From: Luzula sylvatica
Lineage: Eukaryota > Streptophyta > Magnoliopsida > Poales > Juncaceae
DNA length: 64,000 bases
Assembly: GCA_946800325.1 (NCBI GenBank)
Contig: OX326958.1
Span: forward strand, 23,273,914-23,337,913
Reading direction: 5' to 3'
Below the pieces are notes generated by a model. That model ran no database searches. It was not told the DNA's origin and was given only the letters and a program-made list of their open reading frames with translations. Numbering within the stretch: position 1 is the first letter of the stretch; every line of letters starts with the position of its first letter. A program made the position numbers and the translations under genes. Shown here piece by piece: positions 22,648 through 37,600 of this stretch.

Positions 22648-25600
22648 GATTTTCAAAACATTTCCATGATTTCTATCTAGAACGAGAAAAATACTTAATT
22701 TTCTTGTTTTTCTAAAAAAAACTCCCTAATTGAAAACTAACATATGCAGATATCTATTTTTTTCAAAAAAAATGAAAGGATGTCAAAAGTGAAGTCTAAC
22801 ACCTTCACAAAAATCCATTGTAATATTTTTCAAATAAATGCCACAATTTGTGTCTAAATAGAACAAAATACTTAATTTGGCCGTTTTTCTAAAAAGAACT
22901 CCAAAATTGAAGACTAACACATGCGAATTTCTAATTTTGTTGTTCCAAAAATTGAAAAAAATGAAGTCCCACCTTCAAAAATATGAATTATATTATTTTA
23001 CCAATAAATGCCAAAATTGAAGTCTAGAACGAACGAAGCACATAATTTGGATGTATTCCACAAAAAGTCCAATAAATGAAGACATACACATGCGAATTTT
23101 TATTTGGTTTGTTTAAAAAACTTGACAAACTAAAAACGTGAAGTCTAACACCTTCAAAAATATTTTTATAATAAATGCCATAATTGATGCCTAAAACTAA
23201 AAAACACTTAATTCTCATGTTGTCTTTAAAAAAGTCCAATAATTGAAGACTAACACGTGCGAATTTCTCTTTTTTTTGTTAAAAAAATTGAAAAAATGCG
23301 AAAAATGAGGTATAACACCTTCAAAAATCTCAATTATCATGATTTTCAAAACATTTCCAAGAACAAGAAAAATACTTAATTTTCTTGTTTTTCTATAAAA
23401 GGCTAAAAAATTGTCGACTAACATATGCGAATTTCTAATTTTTTTTTATCAAAAAAGTTGACAAATAAAAAAGTGAAGTCTAACACCTTCAAAAATATCA
23501 ATTATCATGATTTTCGAAACATTTCCAATATTTCTGTCTGGAACGAGAAAAATACTCAATTTTAATGTTTTTCTAAAAAAAACTCCATAATTGAAGACTA
23601 ACACATGCAAATATCTATTTTTTTCAAAAAAAATGAGAAGATGCCAAAAGTGAAGTCTAACACCTTCACAAAAATCAATTGTAATATTTTTCAAATAAAT
23701 GCCACAATTTGTGTATAAATAGAACAAAATACTTAATATTGCCGTTTTTCTCAAAAGAACTCCAAAATTGAAGACTAACACTAGCGAATTTCTAATTTTG
23801 TTGTTCCAAAAATTGAAAAAAATGAAGTCTAACACCTTCAGAAATATGAATTATATTATTTTACAGATAAATGCCAAAATTGAAGTCTAGAACGAACAAA
23901 GCACATAATTTGGATGTATTCCATAAAAAGTCCAATAAATGAAGACATACACATGCAAATTTCTATTTTGTTTGTTCAAAAAACTTGACAAACGAAAAAC
24001 GTGAAGTCTAACACCTTCAAAAAAATTAATGGTTTCCTCAAAAAATACTTAATTTTCTTGTTTTTCGAAAAAAGCTCCATAATTGAAGACTAACACATGC
24101 GAATATCTATTTTTTTCAAAAAAAATGAAAAGATGGCAAAAGTGAAGTCTAAGACCTTTCAAAAAATCAGTCGTAAATATTTTCTAGTAAATTCCACAAT
24201 TGGTGTCTAAAAACAGCAAAATACTTAATTTGACCGTTTCCCTCAAACAAAACTCCATAAGTGAGAACTAACACGTGCAAATTTTTATTCTTTTTGGTAC
24301 AAAAAAGTGGAAAAATTGAAAAAAGTTAAACCTACTACCTTCAAAAATATCAATTATCATGATTTTCAAAACATTTCCAATATTTCTATCTATAACGAGA
24401 AAAATACTTAATTTTCTTTTTTTTTCTTTAAAAGGCTAAAAAATTGAAGACTAACACTTGGGAATTTCTATTTTTTTTTTTCAAAAAATAAAAGAAGTGA
24501 AGCCTAACACCTTCAAAAATATCAACTATGAGTATTTTCAAAACATTTCCAATATTTCTATCTAGAACGAGAAAAGTACTTAATTTTCTTTCTTTTCTAA
24601 AAAAAAGGCTAAAAAATTGAAGACTAACACATGCGAATTTCTATTTTTTTATTCAATAATTTGAAAAAATAAAAAAAGTGAAGTCTAAAAATCAATTGTA
24701 ATATTTTTCTAATAAATGCCACAATTGGTGTCTAAAAATAAGAAATACTTAATTTGACCATTTCCCGCAAAAAAAAAACACCAGAATTGAAGACTAACAC
24801 ATGCGAATTTCTAATTTTTTAGATCAAAAAAAAAATGAAAAAAGTGAAGTCCAACACCCTAAAAAATATCAGTTATAGTATTTTTCAAGTAAACACACAA
24901 ATTGAAGTCTAGAACGAACCGAATACATAATTTTGATGTTTTCCTAAAAAAAAAAAATCCAATTATCGAAGAGTAACACATGCGAATTCCTATTTTTTTT
25001 GTTCAAAAAAGTTGAAAAAAATAAAAAAGTGAAGTCTAACACCTTCAATAATATCAATTATCAAGATTTTCAAAACATTTTCAATATTTCAATCTAGAAC
25101 GAGAAAAATACTTAATTTTCTTTTTTTCTAGAAAAACACCAGAATTGATGACTGACACGTGTAAATTTCTAATTTTTTCAAAAAAAATTGAAAAAATGCC
25201 AAAAGTGAAGTCTAACACCTTCAAAAAAATCAATGGTAATATTTTTCTAATAAATGCCACAATTTGTGTGTAAATAGAACAAAATACTTAATTTTACCAT
25301 TTTCCTCAAAAAACTCCAAAATTGAAGACTAACACATGCGAATTTCTAATATTTTTGTTCCAAAAATTGAAAAAAAATGAAGTCTAACACCTTCAAAAAT
25401 ATCAATTATTTTATTTCACAAATAAATGCTAAATTGAAGTCTAGAACGAACAAAACACATAATTTGGATGTATTCCACAAAAAGTACAATAATTTAAGAC
25501 TTACAGATGCGAATTTCTATTTGGTTTGTTCAAAAAACTTGACAAACGAAAAACGTGAAGTCTAACATCATCAAAAATATCAACTATCACATTTTTATAA

Positions 25601-28600
25601 TAAATGCCGAAATTGAGGTCTACGACTAAACAAATGCTTAATTCTCATGTTGTCCTTAAAAAAGTCGAATAATCGAAGACTAACACATGCGAATTTCTCT
25701 TTTTTTTTGCTCAAAAAAGTTGAAAAAATGCCAAAAATGAAGTATAACACCTTCAAAAATATCAATTATCACGATTGTCAAAACATTTCCAATATTTCTG
25801 TCTAGAACGAGAGAAATACTTAATTTTCTTGTTTTTGAAAAAAAGCTCCATAATTGAAGACTAACACATGCGAATATCTACTATTTTTCCAAAAAACATG
25901 AAAATATGGCAAAAGTGAAGTCTAACACCTTTAAAAAAATTAGTCGTAAATCTTTTCTAGTAAATCCACAATTGGTGTCCGAAAACAACAAAATACTTAA
26001 TTTGACCGTTTCCCTCAAACAAAACTCCATAAGTGAGGACTAACACATTCGAATTTTTATTCTTTTTATTAAAAAAAAGTTCCAAAATTCAAAAAAAGTG
26101 AAACCTAACACCTTCGAAAATATCAATTATTATGATTTTCAAAACATTTCCAATATTTCTATCTATAACGAGAAAAATACTTAATTTTCTTGTTTTTTCT
26201 AAAAAAGGCTCAAAAATTGAAGACTAACACATGCGAATTTCTATTTTTTTTATTCAAAAAATAAAAGAAGTGATGTCTAACACCTTCAAAAATATCAACT
26301 ATGTGTATTTTCAAAACATTTCGAATATTTCTATCTAGAACGAGAAAAGTACTTAATTTTCTTTCTTTTCTAAAAAAAGGCTCAAAACTTGAAGACCGAC
26401 ACATGCGAATTTCTATTTTTTTTATTCAAAAAATAAAAGAAGTGATGTCTAACACCTTCAAAAATATCAACTATGAGTATTTTCAATACATTTCCAATAT
26501 TTCTATCGAGAACGAGAAAAGTACTTAATTTAATTTTTTTTCTAAAAAAAGGCTAAAAAATTGAAGACTAACACATGCGAATTTCTATTTTTTTATTCAA
26601 TAATTTGAAAATATAATAAAAGTGAAGTCTAACACCTTAAAAAATATCAATTATGATGATTTTCAAAACATTTCCGATATTTCGATCTACAACGAGAAAA
26701 ATACTATATTTTCTTGTTTTTCTAAAAAAAGCTACAAAATTGAAGACTAACACATGCGAATATCTATTGTTTTAAAAAAAACATCAAAAAATGCCAAAAC
26801 TGAAGTCTGATACCTTCAAAAAAATAAATTATAATATTTTACTAATAAATGCCACAATTGTTGTCTGAAAAGAACAAATACTTTATTTGACCATGTCCCG
26901 CAAAAAAAAACACCAGAATTGAAGGCTAACACATGCGAATTTCTAATATTTTTGTTCAAAAAAATGAAAAAAGTGAAGTCTAACACCCTAAAAAATATCA
27001 GTTATTGTATTTTTCAAGTAAAAACACAAATTGAAGTCTAGAACGAACCGAATACATAATTTTGATGTTTTCCTCAACAAAAATCCAATTATCGAAGACT
27101 AACACATGCGAATTCCTATTTGTTTTGTTCAAAAAGTTGAAAAAAAAAAGTGAAGTCTAACACCTTCAATAATATCAATTATCATGATTTTCAAAACATT
27201 TTCAATATTTTTATCTAGAACGAGAAAAATACTTAATTTTCTTTTTTTCTAGAAAAACACCAGAATTGATGACTAACACATGCAAATTTCAATTTTTTTA
27301 AAAACAAATTGGAAAAATGCCAAAAGTGAAGTCTAACACCTTCAAAAAAGTAAATGGTAATATTTTTCTAATAAATGCCACAATTTGTGTCTAAATAGAA
27401 CAAAATACTTAATTTGACCGTTTTCCTCAAAAAACTCCAAATTTGAAGACTAACACATGCGAATTTCTAATTTTTTTGTTCCAAAAATTGAAAAAAATGA
27501 AGTCTAACACCTTCAAAAATATGAATTATAATATTTTACAAATAAATGGTAAATTGAAGTCTAGAACGAACAAAACACATAATTTGGATGTATTCCACAA
27601 AGAGTACAATAATTTAAGACTTACATATGCGAATTTCTATTTGGTTTTTTCAAAAAACTTGACAAACGAAAAATGTGAAGTCTATAACACCTTCACAAAT
27701 ATCAACTATCACATTTTTATAATAAAGGCCAAAAATTGATGTCTACAACTAAAAAAATGCTTAATTCTCAAGTTGTCCTTAAAAAAGTCCAATAATCTAA
27801 GACTAACACATGCGAATTTCTCTTTTTTTTTGTTCAAAATAGTTGAAAAAATGCCAAAAATGAAGTATAACACCTTAAAAAATATCAATTATCACGATTT
27901 TCCGAACATTTCCAATATTTCTATCTAGAACGAGAAAGAAACTTAATTTTCTTGTTTTCCTAAAAAAAAGCTCCATAATCGAAGACTAACACATGCGAAT
28001 TTCTATTTTTTTTATTCAAAAAATAAAAGAAGTGATGTCTAACACCTTCAAAAATATCGACTATGAGTATTTTCAATACATTTCCAATATTTCTATCTAG
28101 AACGAGAAAAGTACTTAATTTTATCTTTTTTTCTAAAAAAAGGCTCAAAAATTGAAGACTAACACATGCGAATTTCTATTTTTGTATTCAATAATTTGAA
28201 AAAATAAAAAAAGTGAAGTCTAACACCTTAAAAAATATAAATTATGATGATTTTCAAAACATTTCTGATATTTCGATCTACAACGAGAAAAAGACTATAT
28301 TTTCTGGTTTTTCTAAAAAAAGCTACAAAATTGAAGACTAACACATGCGAATATCTATTGTTTTAAAAAAAAACTTCAAAAATACCAAAACTGAAGTCTG
28401 ACACCTTCAAAAAAATAAACTACAATATTTTTCTAATAAATGCCACAATTGTTGTCTAAAAAGAACAAATACTTTATTTGACCATGTCCCGCAAAAAAAA
28501 ACACCAGAATTGAAGGCTAACACATGCGAATTTCTAATATTTTTGTTAAAAAAATATAAAAAAAGTGAAGTCTAACACCCTCAAAAATATCAGTTATAAT

Positions 28601-31600
28601 ATTTTTCAAGTAAAAACACAAATTGAAGTCTAGAACGAACCGAATACATAATTTTGATGTTTTCCTCAAAAAAAATCCAATTATCGAAGACTAACACATG
28701 CGAATTCCTATTTTTTTTGTTCAAAAAAGGTGAAAAAAATAAAAAAGTGAAGTCTAACACCTTCAATAATATCAATTATCATGATTTTCAAAACATTTTC
28801 AATATTTTTATCTAGAACGAGAAAATTACTTAATTTTCTTTTTTTCTCGAAAAACACCAGAATTGATGACTAACACATGCAAATTTCAATTTTGTTCAAA
28901 AAAAATTGGAAAAATGCCAAAAGTGAAGTCTAACACCTTCAAAAAAGTAAATGGTAATATTTTTCAAATAAATGCCACAATTTGTGTGTAAATAGAACAA
29001 AATACTTAATTTGACCGTTTTCCTCAAAAAACTCCAAATTTGAAGACTAACACATGCGAATTTCTAATTTTTTTGTTCCAAAAATTGTAAAAAATGAAGT
29101 CTAACACCTTCAAAAATATCAATTATATTATTTTACAAATAAATGCTAAATTGAAGTCCAGAACGAACAAAACACATAATTTTGATGTATTCCACAAAAA
29201 GTACAATAATTTAAGACTTACATATGCGAATTTCTATTTGGTTTGTTCAAAAAACTTGACAAACGAAAAACGTGAAGTCTAACACCTTCAAAAATATCAA
29301 CTATCACATTTTTATAATAAATGCCGAAATTGATGTCTACTACTAAACAAATACTTAATTCTCATGTTGTCCTGAAAAAAGTCCAATAATCGAAGACTAA
29401 CACAAGCGAATTTCTCTTTGTTTTTGTTCAAAATAGTTGAAAAAATGCCAAAAATGAAGTATAACACCTTAAAAAAATATCAATTATCACGATTTTCCAA
29501 ACATTTCCAATATTTCTATCTAAAACGAGAAAAATACTTAATTTTCTTATTTTCCTAAAAAAAAGCTCCATAATTGAAGACTAACACATGCGAATATCTA
29601 TTTTTTTCCAAAAAAATGAAAAGATGACAAAAGTGAAGTCTAACACCTTTCAAAAAATCAGTCGTAAATTTTTTCTAGTAAATTCCACAATTGGTGTCCG
29701 AAAACAACAAAATACTTAATTTGACCGTTTCCCTCAAACAAAACTCCATAAGTGAGGACTACCACATGCGAATTTTTATTCTTTTTGTTAAAAAATAGTT
29801 GAAATATTGAGAAAAGCGAAACCTAACACCTTCAAAAATATCAATTATCATGATTTTCAAAACATTTCCAATATTTCTATCTATAACGAGAAAAATACTT
29901 AATTTTCTTGTTTTTTCTAAAAAAAGGCTCAAAAATTGAAGACTAACACATGCAAATTTCTATTTTTTTTATTCAAAAAATAAAAGAAGTGATGTCTAAC
30001 ACCTTCAAAAATATCAACTATGAGTATTTTCAATACATTTCCAATATTTCTATCTAGAACAAGAAAAGTACTTAATTTTATTTTTTTTCTAAAAAAAGGC
30101 TCAAAACTTGAAGACTAACACATGCGAATTTCTATTTTTTAATTCAATAATTTGAAAAAATAATAAAAGTCAAGTCTAACACCTTAAAAAATATCAATTA
30201 TGATGATTTTCAAAACATTTCCGATATTTCGATCTACAACGAGAAAAATACTATATTTTCTTGTTTTTCTAAAAAAAGCTACAAAATTGAAGACTAACAC
30301 ATGCGAATATCTATTGTTTTAAAAAAAAACTTCAAAAAATACCAAAACTGAAGCCTGACACCTTCAAAAAAATAAATTATAATATTTTTCTAATAATTGC
30401 CACAATTGTTCTCTAAAAAGAACAAATACTTAATTTGACCATGTCCCGCAAAAAAAAAAACACCAGAATTGAAGGCTAACACATGCGAATTTCTAATATT
30501 TTTGTTCTAAAAAATGAAAAAAGTGAAGTCTAACACCCTCAAAAATATCAGTTATAATATTTTTCAAGTAAAAACACAAATTGAAGTCTAGAACGAAACG
30601 AATACATAATTTTGATGTTTTCCTCAAAACAAAATCCAATTATCGAAGACTAACACATGCGAATTCCTATTTGTTTAGTTCAAAAAAGTTGAAAAAAATA
30701 AAAAAGTGAAGTCTAAGACCTTCAATAATATCAATTATCATGAGTTTGAAAACATTTTCAATATTTCTATCTAGAACGAGAAAATTACCTAATTTTCTTT
30801 TTTTTCTAGAAAAACACCAGAATTGATGACTAACAGATGCAAATTTCATTTTTTTTTTAAAAAAATTGGAAAAATGCCAAAAGTGAAGTCTAACACCTTC
30901 AAAAAAGTAAATGGTAATATTTTTCTAATAAATGCCACAATTTGTGTCTAAATAGAACAAAATACTTAATTTGACCGTTTTCCTCAAAAAACTCCAAATT
31001 TGAAGACTAACACATGCGAATTTCTAATTTTTTTGTTCCAAAAATTGAAAAAAATGAAGTCTAACACCATCAAAAATATGAATTATAATATTTTACAAAT
31101 AAATGGTAAATTGAAGTCTAGAACGAACAAAACACATAATTTGGATGTATTCCACAAAGAGTACAATAATTTAAGACTTACATATGCGAATTTCTATTTG
31201 GTTTTTTCAAAAAACTTGACAAACGAAAAACGTGAAGTCTATAACACCTTCAAAAATATCAACTATCACATTTTTATAATAAATGCCGAAATTGATGTCT
31301 ACAACTAAACAAATACTTAATTCTCATGTTGTCCTTAAAAAAGTCCAATAATCGAAGACTAACACATGCGAATTTCTCATTTTTTTTGTTCAAAAAAGTT
31401 GAAAAAATGCCAAAAATGAAGTATAACACCTTCAAAAATATCAATTATCGCGATTTTCCAAACATTTCCAATATTTCAATCTAGAACGAGAAAAATACTT
31501 AATTTTCTTGTTTTCCTAAAAAAAAGCTCCATAATTGAAGACTAACACATGCGAATATCTATTTTTTTCCAAAAAAATGAAAAGATGGCAAAAGTGAAGT

Positions 31601-34600
31601 CTAACACCTTTCAAAAAATCGGTCGAAATTTTTTTCTAGTAAATTCTACAATTGGTGTCCGAAAACAACAAAATACTTATTTTGACCGTTTCCCTCAAAC
31701 AAAACTCCATAAGTGAGGACTACCACATGCGAATTTTAATTCTTTTTGTTAAAAAATAGTTGAAATTTTGAAAAAAGCGAAACCTAACACCTTCAAAAAT
31801 ATCAATTATCATGATTTTCAAAACATTTCCAATATTTCTATCTATAACGAGAAAAATACTTAATTTTCTTGTTTTTTCTAAAAAAGACTCAAAAATTGAA
31901 GACTAACACATGCGAATTTCTATTTTTTATTGTTCATAAAATAAAATAAGTGATGGCTAACACCTTAAAAAATATGAACTATGAGTATTTTCGATACATT
32001 TCCAATATTTCTATCTCGAACGTGAAAAGTACTTAATTTTATTTTTTTTCTAAAAGTAGGCTCAAAAATTGAAGACTAACACATCCGAATTTCTATTTTT
32101 TTATTCAATAATTTGAAAAAATAAAAAAAGTGAAGTCTAACACCTTAAAAAATATCAATTATGATGATTTTAAAAACATTTCTGACATTTCGATCTACAA
32201 CGAGAAAATACTATATTTTCTTGTTTTTATAAAAAAAGCTACAAAATTGAAGACTAACACATGCGAATATCTATTGTTTTAAAAAAAACTTCAAAAAATG
32301 CCAAAACTGAAGTCTGACACCGTCAAAAAAATAAATTATAATATTTTACTAATAAATGCCACAATTGTTGTCTGAAAAGAACAAATACTTTATTTGACCA
32401 TGTCCCGCAAAAAAAAACACCAGAATTGAAGGCCAACACTTGCGAATTTCTAATATTTTTGTTAAAAAAAATGAAAAAAGTGAAGTCTAACACCCTCAAA
32501 AATATCAGTTAAAATATTTTTCAAGTAAAAACACAAATTGAAGTCTAGAACGAACCGAATACGTAATTTTGATGTTTTCCTCAAAAAAAATCCAATTATC
32601 GAAGACTAACACATGCGAATTCCTATTTGTTTTGTTCAAAAAAGTTGAAAAAAATAAAAAAGCGAAGTCTAACACCTTCAATAATATCAATTATCATGAT
32701 TTTCAAAACATTTTCAATATTTTTATCTAGAATGAGAAAATTACTTAATTTTCTTTTTTTCTAGAAAAACACCCAGAATTAATGACTAACACATGCAAAT
32801 TTCAATTTTTTTCAAAAAAAATTGGAAAAATGCCAAAAGTGAAGTCTAACTCCTTCAAAAAAGTAAATGGTAATATTTTTCTAATAAATGCCACAATTTG
32901 TGTCTAAATAGAACAAAATACTTAATTTGACCGTTTTCCTCAAAAAACTTCAAATTTGAAGACTAACACATGCGAATTTCTAATTTTTTTGTTCCAAAAA
33001 TTGAAACAAATGAAGTCTAATACCTTCAAAAATATGAATTATAATATTTTACAAATAAATGGTAAATTGAAGTCTAGAACGAACAAAACACATAATTTGG
33101 ATGTATTCCACAAAGAGTACAATAATTTAAGACTTACATATGCGAATTTCTATTTGGTTTTTTCAAAAAACTTGACAAACGAAAAATGTGAAGTCTATAA
33201 CACCTTCACAAATATCAACTATCACATTTTTATAATAAAGGCCAAAAATTGATGTCTACAACTAAAAAAATGCTTAATTCTCATGTTGTCCTTAAAAAAG
33301 TCCAATAATCTAAGACTAACACATGCGAATTTCTCTTTTTTTTTGTTCAAAATAGTTGAAAAAATGCCAAAAATGAAGTATAACACCTTAAAAAATATCA
33401 ATTATCACGATTTTCCGAACATTTCCAATATTTCTATCTAGAACGAGAAAGATACTTAATTTTCTTGTTTTCCTAAAAAAAAGCTCCATAATCGAAGACT
33501 AACACATGCGAATTTCTATTTTTTTTATTCAAAAATTAAAAGAAGTGATGTCTAACACCTTCAAAAATATCGACTATGAGTATTTTCAATACATTTCCAA
33601 TATTTCTATCTAGAACGAGAAAAGTACTTAATTTTATTTTATTTTCTAAAAAAAGGCTAAAAAATTGAAGACTAACACATGCGAATTTCTATTTTTGTAT
33701 TCAATAATTTGAAAAAATAAAAAAAGTGAAGTCTAACACCTTAAAAAATATAAATTATGATGATTTTCAAAACATTTCTGATATTTCGATCTACAACGAG
33801 AAAAAGACTATATTTTCTGGTTTTTCTAAAAAAAGCTACAAAATTGAAGACTAACACATGCGAATATCTATTGTTTTAAAAAAAAACTTCAAAAATACCA
33901 AAACTGAAGTCTGACACCTTCAAAAAAATAAACTACAATATTTTTCTAATAAATGCCACAATTGTTGTCTAAAAAGAACAAATACTTTATTTGACCATGT
34001 CCCGCAAAAAAAAAAACACCAGAATTGAAGGCTAACACATGCGAATTTCTAATATTTTTGTTAAAAAAATATAAAAAAAGTGAAGTCTAACACCCTCAAA
34101 AATATCAGTTATAATATTTTTCAAGTAAAAACACAAATTGAAGTCTAGAACGAACCGAATACATAATTTTGATGTTTTACTCAAAAAAAATCCAATTATC
34201 GAAGACTAACACATGCGAATTCCTATTTTTTTTGTTCAAAAAAGGTGAAAAAAATAAAAAAGTGAAGTTTAACACCATCAATAATATCAATTATCATGAT
34301 TTTCAAAACATTTTCAATATTTTTATCTAGAACGAGAAAATTACTTAATTTTCTTTTTTTCTAGAAAAACACCAGAATTGATGACTAACACATGCAAATT
34401 TCAATTTTTTTCAAAAAAAATTGGAAAAATGCCAAAAGTGAAGTCTAACACCTTCAAAAAAGTAAATGGTAATATTTTTCTAATAAATGCCACAATTTGT
34501 GTGTAAATAGAACAAAATACTTAATTTGACCATTTTCCTCAAAAAACTCCAAATTTGAAGACTAACACATGCGAATTTCTAATTTTTTTGTTCCAAAAAT

Positions 34601-37600
34601 TGTAAAAAATGAAGTCTAACACCTTCAAAAATATCAATTATATTATTTTACAAATAAATGCTAAATTGAAGTCCAGAACGAACAAAACACATAATTTTGA
34701 TGTATTCCACAAAAAGTACAATAATTTAAGACTTACATATGCGAATTTCTATTTGGTTTGTTCAAAAAACTTGACAAACGAAAAACGTGAAGTCTAACAC
34801 CTTCAAAAATATCAACTATCACATTTTTATAATAAATGCCGAAATTGATGTCTACTACTAAACAAATACTTAATTCTCATGTTGTCCTTAAAAAAGTCCA
34901 ATAATCGAAGACTAACACAAGCGAATTTCTCTTTGTTTTTGTTCAAAATAGTTGAAAAAATGCCAAAAATGAAGTATAACACCTTAAAAAAATATCAATT
35001 ATCACGATTTTCCAAACATTTCCAATATTTCTATCTAGAACGAGAAAAATACTTAATTTTCTTATTTTCCTAAAAAAAAGCTCCATAATTGAAGACTAAC
35101 ACAAGCGAATATCTATTTTTTTCCAAAAAAATGAAAAGATGGCAAAAGTGAAGTCTAACACCTTTCAAAAAATCAGTCGTAAATTTTTTCTAGTAAATTC
35201 CACAATTGGTGTCCGAAAACAACAAAATACTTAATTTGACCGTTTCCCTCAAACAAAACTCCATAAGTGAGGACTACCACATGCGAATTTTTATTCATTT
35301 TGTTAAAAAATAGTTGAAATATTGAGAAAAGCGAAACCTAACACCTTCAAAAATATCAATTATCATGATTTTCAAAACATTTCCAATATTTCTATCTATA
35401 ACGAGAAAAATACTTAATTTTCTTGTTTTTTCTAAAAAAAGGCTCAAAAATTGAAGACTAACACATGCGAATTTCTATTTTTTTTATTCAAAAAATAAAA
35501 GAAGTGATGTCTAACACCTTCAAAAATATCAACTATGAGTATTTTCAATACATTTCCAATATTTCTATCTAGAACGAGAAAAGTACTTAATTTTATTTTT
35601 TTTTCTAAAAAAGGCTCAAAAATTGAAGACTAATACATGCGAATTTCTATTTTTGTATTCAATGATTTGAAAAAATAATAAAAGTGAAGTCTAACACATT
35701 AAAAAATATCAATTATGATGATTTTCAAAACATTTCCGATATTTCGATCTACAACGAGAAAAATACTATATTTTCTTGTTTTTCTAAAAAAATCTACAAA
35801 ATTGAAGACTAACACATGCGAATATCTATTGTTTTAAAAAAAAACTTCAAAAAATACCAAAACTGAAGTCTGACACCTTCAAAAAAATAAATTATAATAT
35901 TTTTCTAATAAATGCCACAATTGTTGTCTAAAAAGAACAAATACTTAATTTGACCATGTCCCGCAAAAAAAAAAAAAACCAGAATTGAAGGCTAACACAT
36001 GCGAATTTCTAATATTTTTGTTCAAAAAAATGAAAAAAGTGAAGTCTAACACCCTCAAAAATATCAGTTATAATATTTTTCAAGTAAAAACACAAATTGA
36101 AGTCTAGAACGAACCAAATACATAATTTTGATGTTTTCCTAAAAAAAAATCCAATTATCGAAGACTAACACATGCGAATTCCTATTTGTTTAGTTCAAAA
36201 AAGTTGAAAAAAATAAAAAAGTGAAGTCTAAGACCTTCAATAATATCAATTATCATGATTTTCAAAACATTTTCAATATTTCTATCTAGAACGAGAAAAT
36301 TACCTAATTTTCTTTTTTTTCTAGAGAAACACCAGAATTGATGACTAACAGATGCAAATTTCAATTTTTTTAAAAAAAATTTGTAAACATGCCAAAAGTG
36401 AAGTCTAACACCTTCAAAAAAGTAAATTGTAATATTTTTCTAATAAATGCCACAATTTGTGTGTAAATAGAACAAAATACTTAATTTGACCGTTTTCCTC
36501 AAAAAACTCCAAATTTGAAGACTAACACATGCGAATTTCAAAATTTTTTGTTCCAAAAATTGAAAAAAATGAAGTCTAACACCTTCAAAAATATCAATTA
36601 TATTATTTTACAAATAAATGCTAAATTGAAGTCTAGAACATACAAAACACATAATTTGGATGTATTCCACAAAGAGTACAATAATTTAAGACGTACATAT
36701 GTGAATTTCTATTTGGTTTGTTAAAAAAACTTGACAAACGAAAAACGTGAAGTCTAACACCTTCAAAAATATCAACTATCACATTTTTATAATAAATGCC
36801 GAAATTGATGTCTACAACTAAACAAATACTTAATTCTCATGTTGTCCTTAAAAAAGTCCAATAATCGAAGACTTAAGACATGCGAATTTCTCTTTTTTTT
36901 TGTTCAAAATAGTTGAAAAAATGCCAAAAATGAAGTATAACACCTTAAAAAATATCAATTATCACGATTTTCCAAACATTTCCAATATTTCTATCTAGAA
37001 CGAGAAAAATACTTAATTTTCTTGTTTTCCTAAAAAAAAGCTCCATAATTGAAGTCTAACACATGCGAATATCTATTTTTTTCCAAAAAAATTAAAAATG
37101 GCAAAAGGAAAGTTTAACACCTTTCAAAAAATCAGTCGTAAACCTTAAGTGAGGACTACCACATGCGAATTTTTATTCTTTTTGTTAAAAAATAGTTGAA
37201 ATATTGAAAAAAGTTTAACCTAACACCTTCAAAAATATCAATTATCATGATTTTCAAAACATTTCCAATATTTCTATCTATAACGAGAAAAATACTTAAT
37301 TTTCTTGTTTTTTCTAAAAAAGGCTCAAAAATTGAAGACTAACACATGCGAATTTCTATTTTTTTTATTCAAAAAATAAAAGAAGTGATGTCTAACACCT
37401 TCAAAAATATCAACTATGAGTATTTTCAATACATTTCCAATATTTCTATCTAGAACGAGAAAAGTACTTAATTTTATTTTTTTTCTAAAAAAAGGCTCAA
37501 AAATTGAAGACTAACACATGCGAATTTCTATTTTTGTATTCAATAGTTTGAAAAAATAATAAAAGTGAAGTCTAACACATTAAAAAATATCAATTATGAT

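Noticed and set aside
27443..27739. Recurrent 60-100-codon open frames (about 60 of them) across the satellite, several nearly identical, e.g. at 27443, 31000 and 32956
   Set aside because: They are the same AT-rich tandem monomer read in a frame that happens to be open. They span monomer boundaries, lack any known domain, and similarity is explained by the repeat itself.
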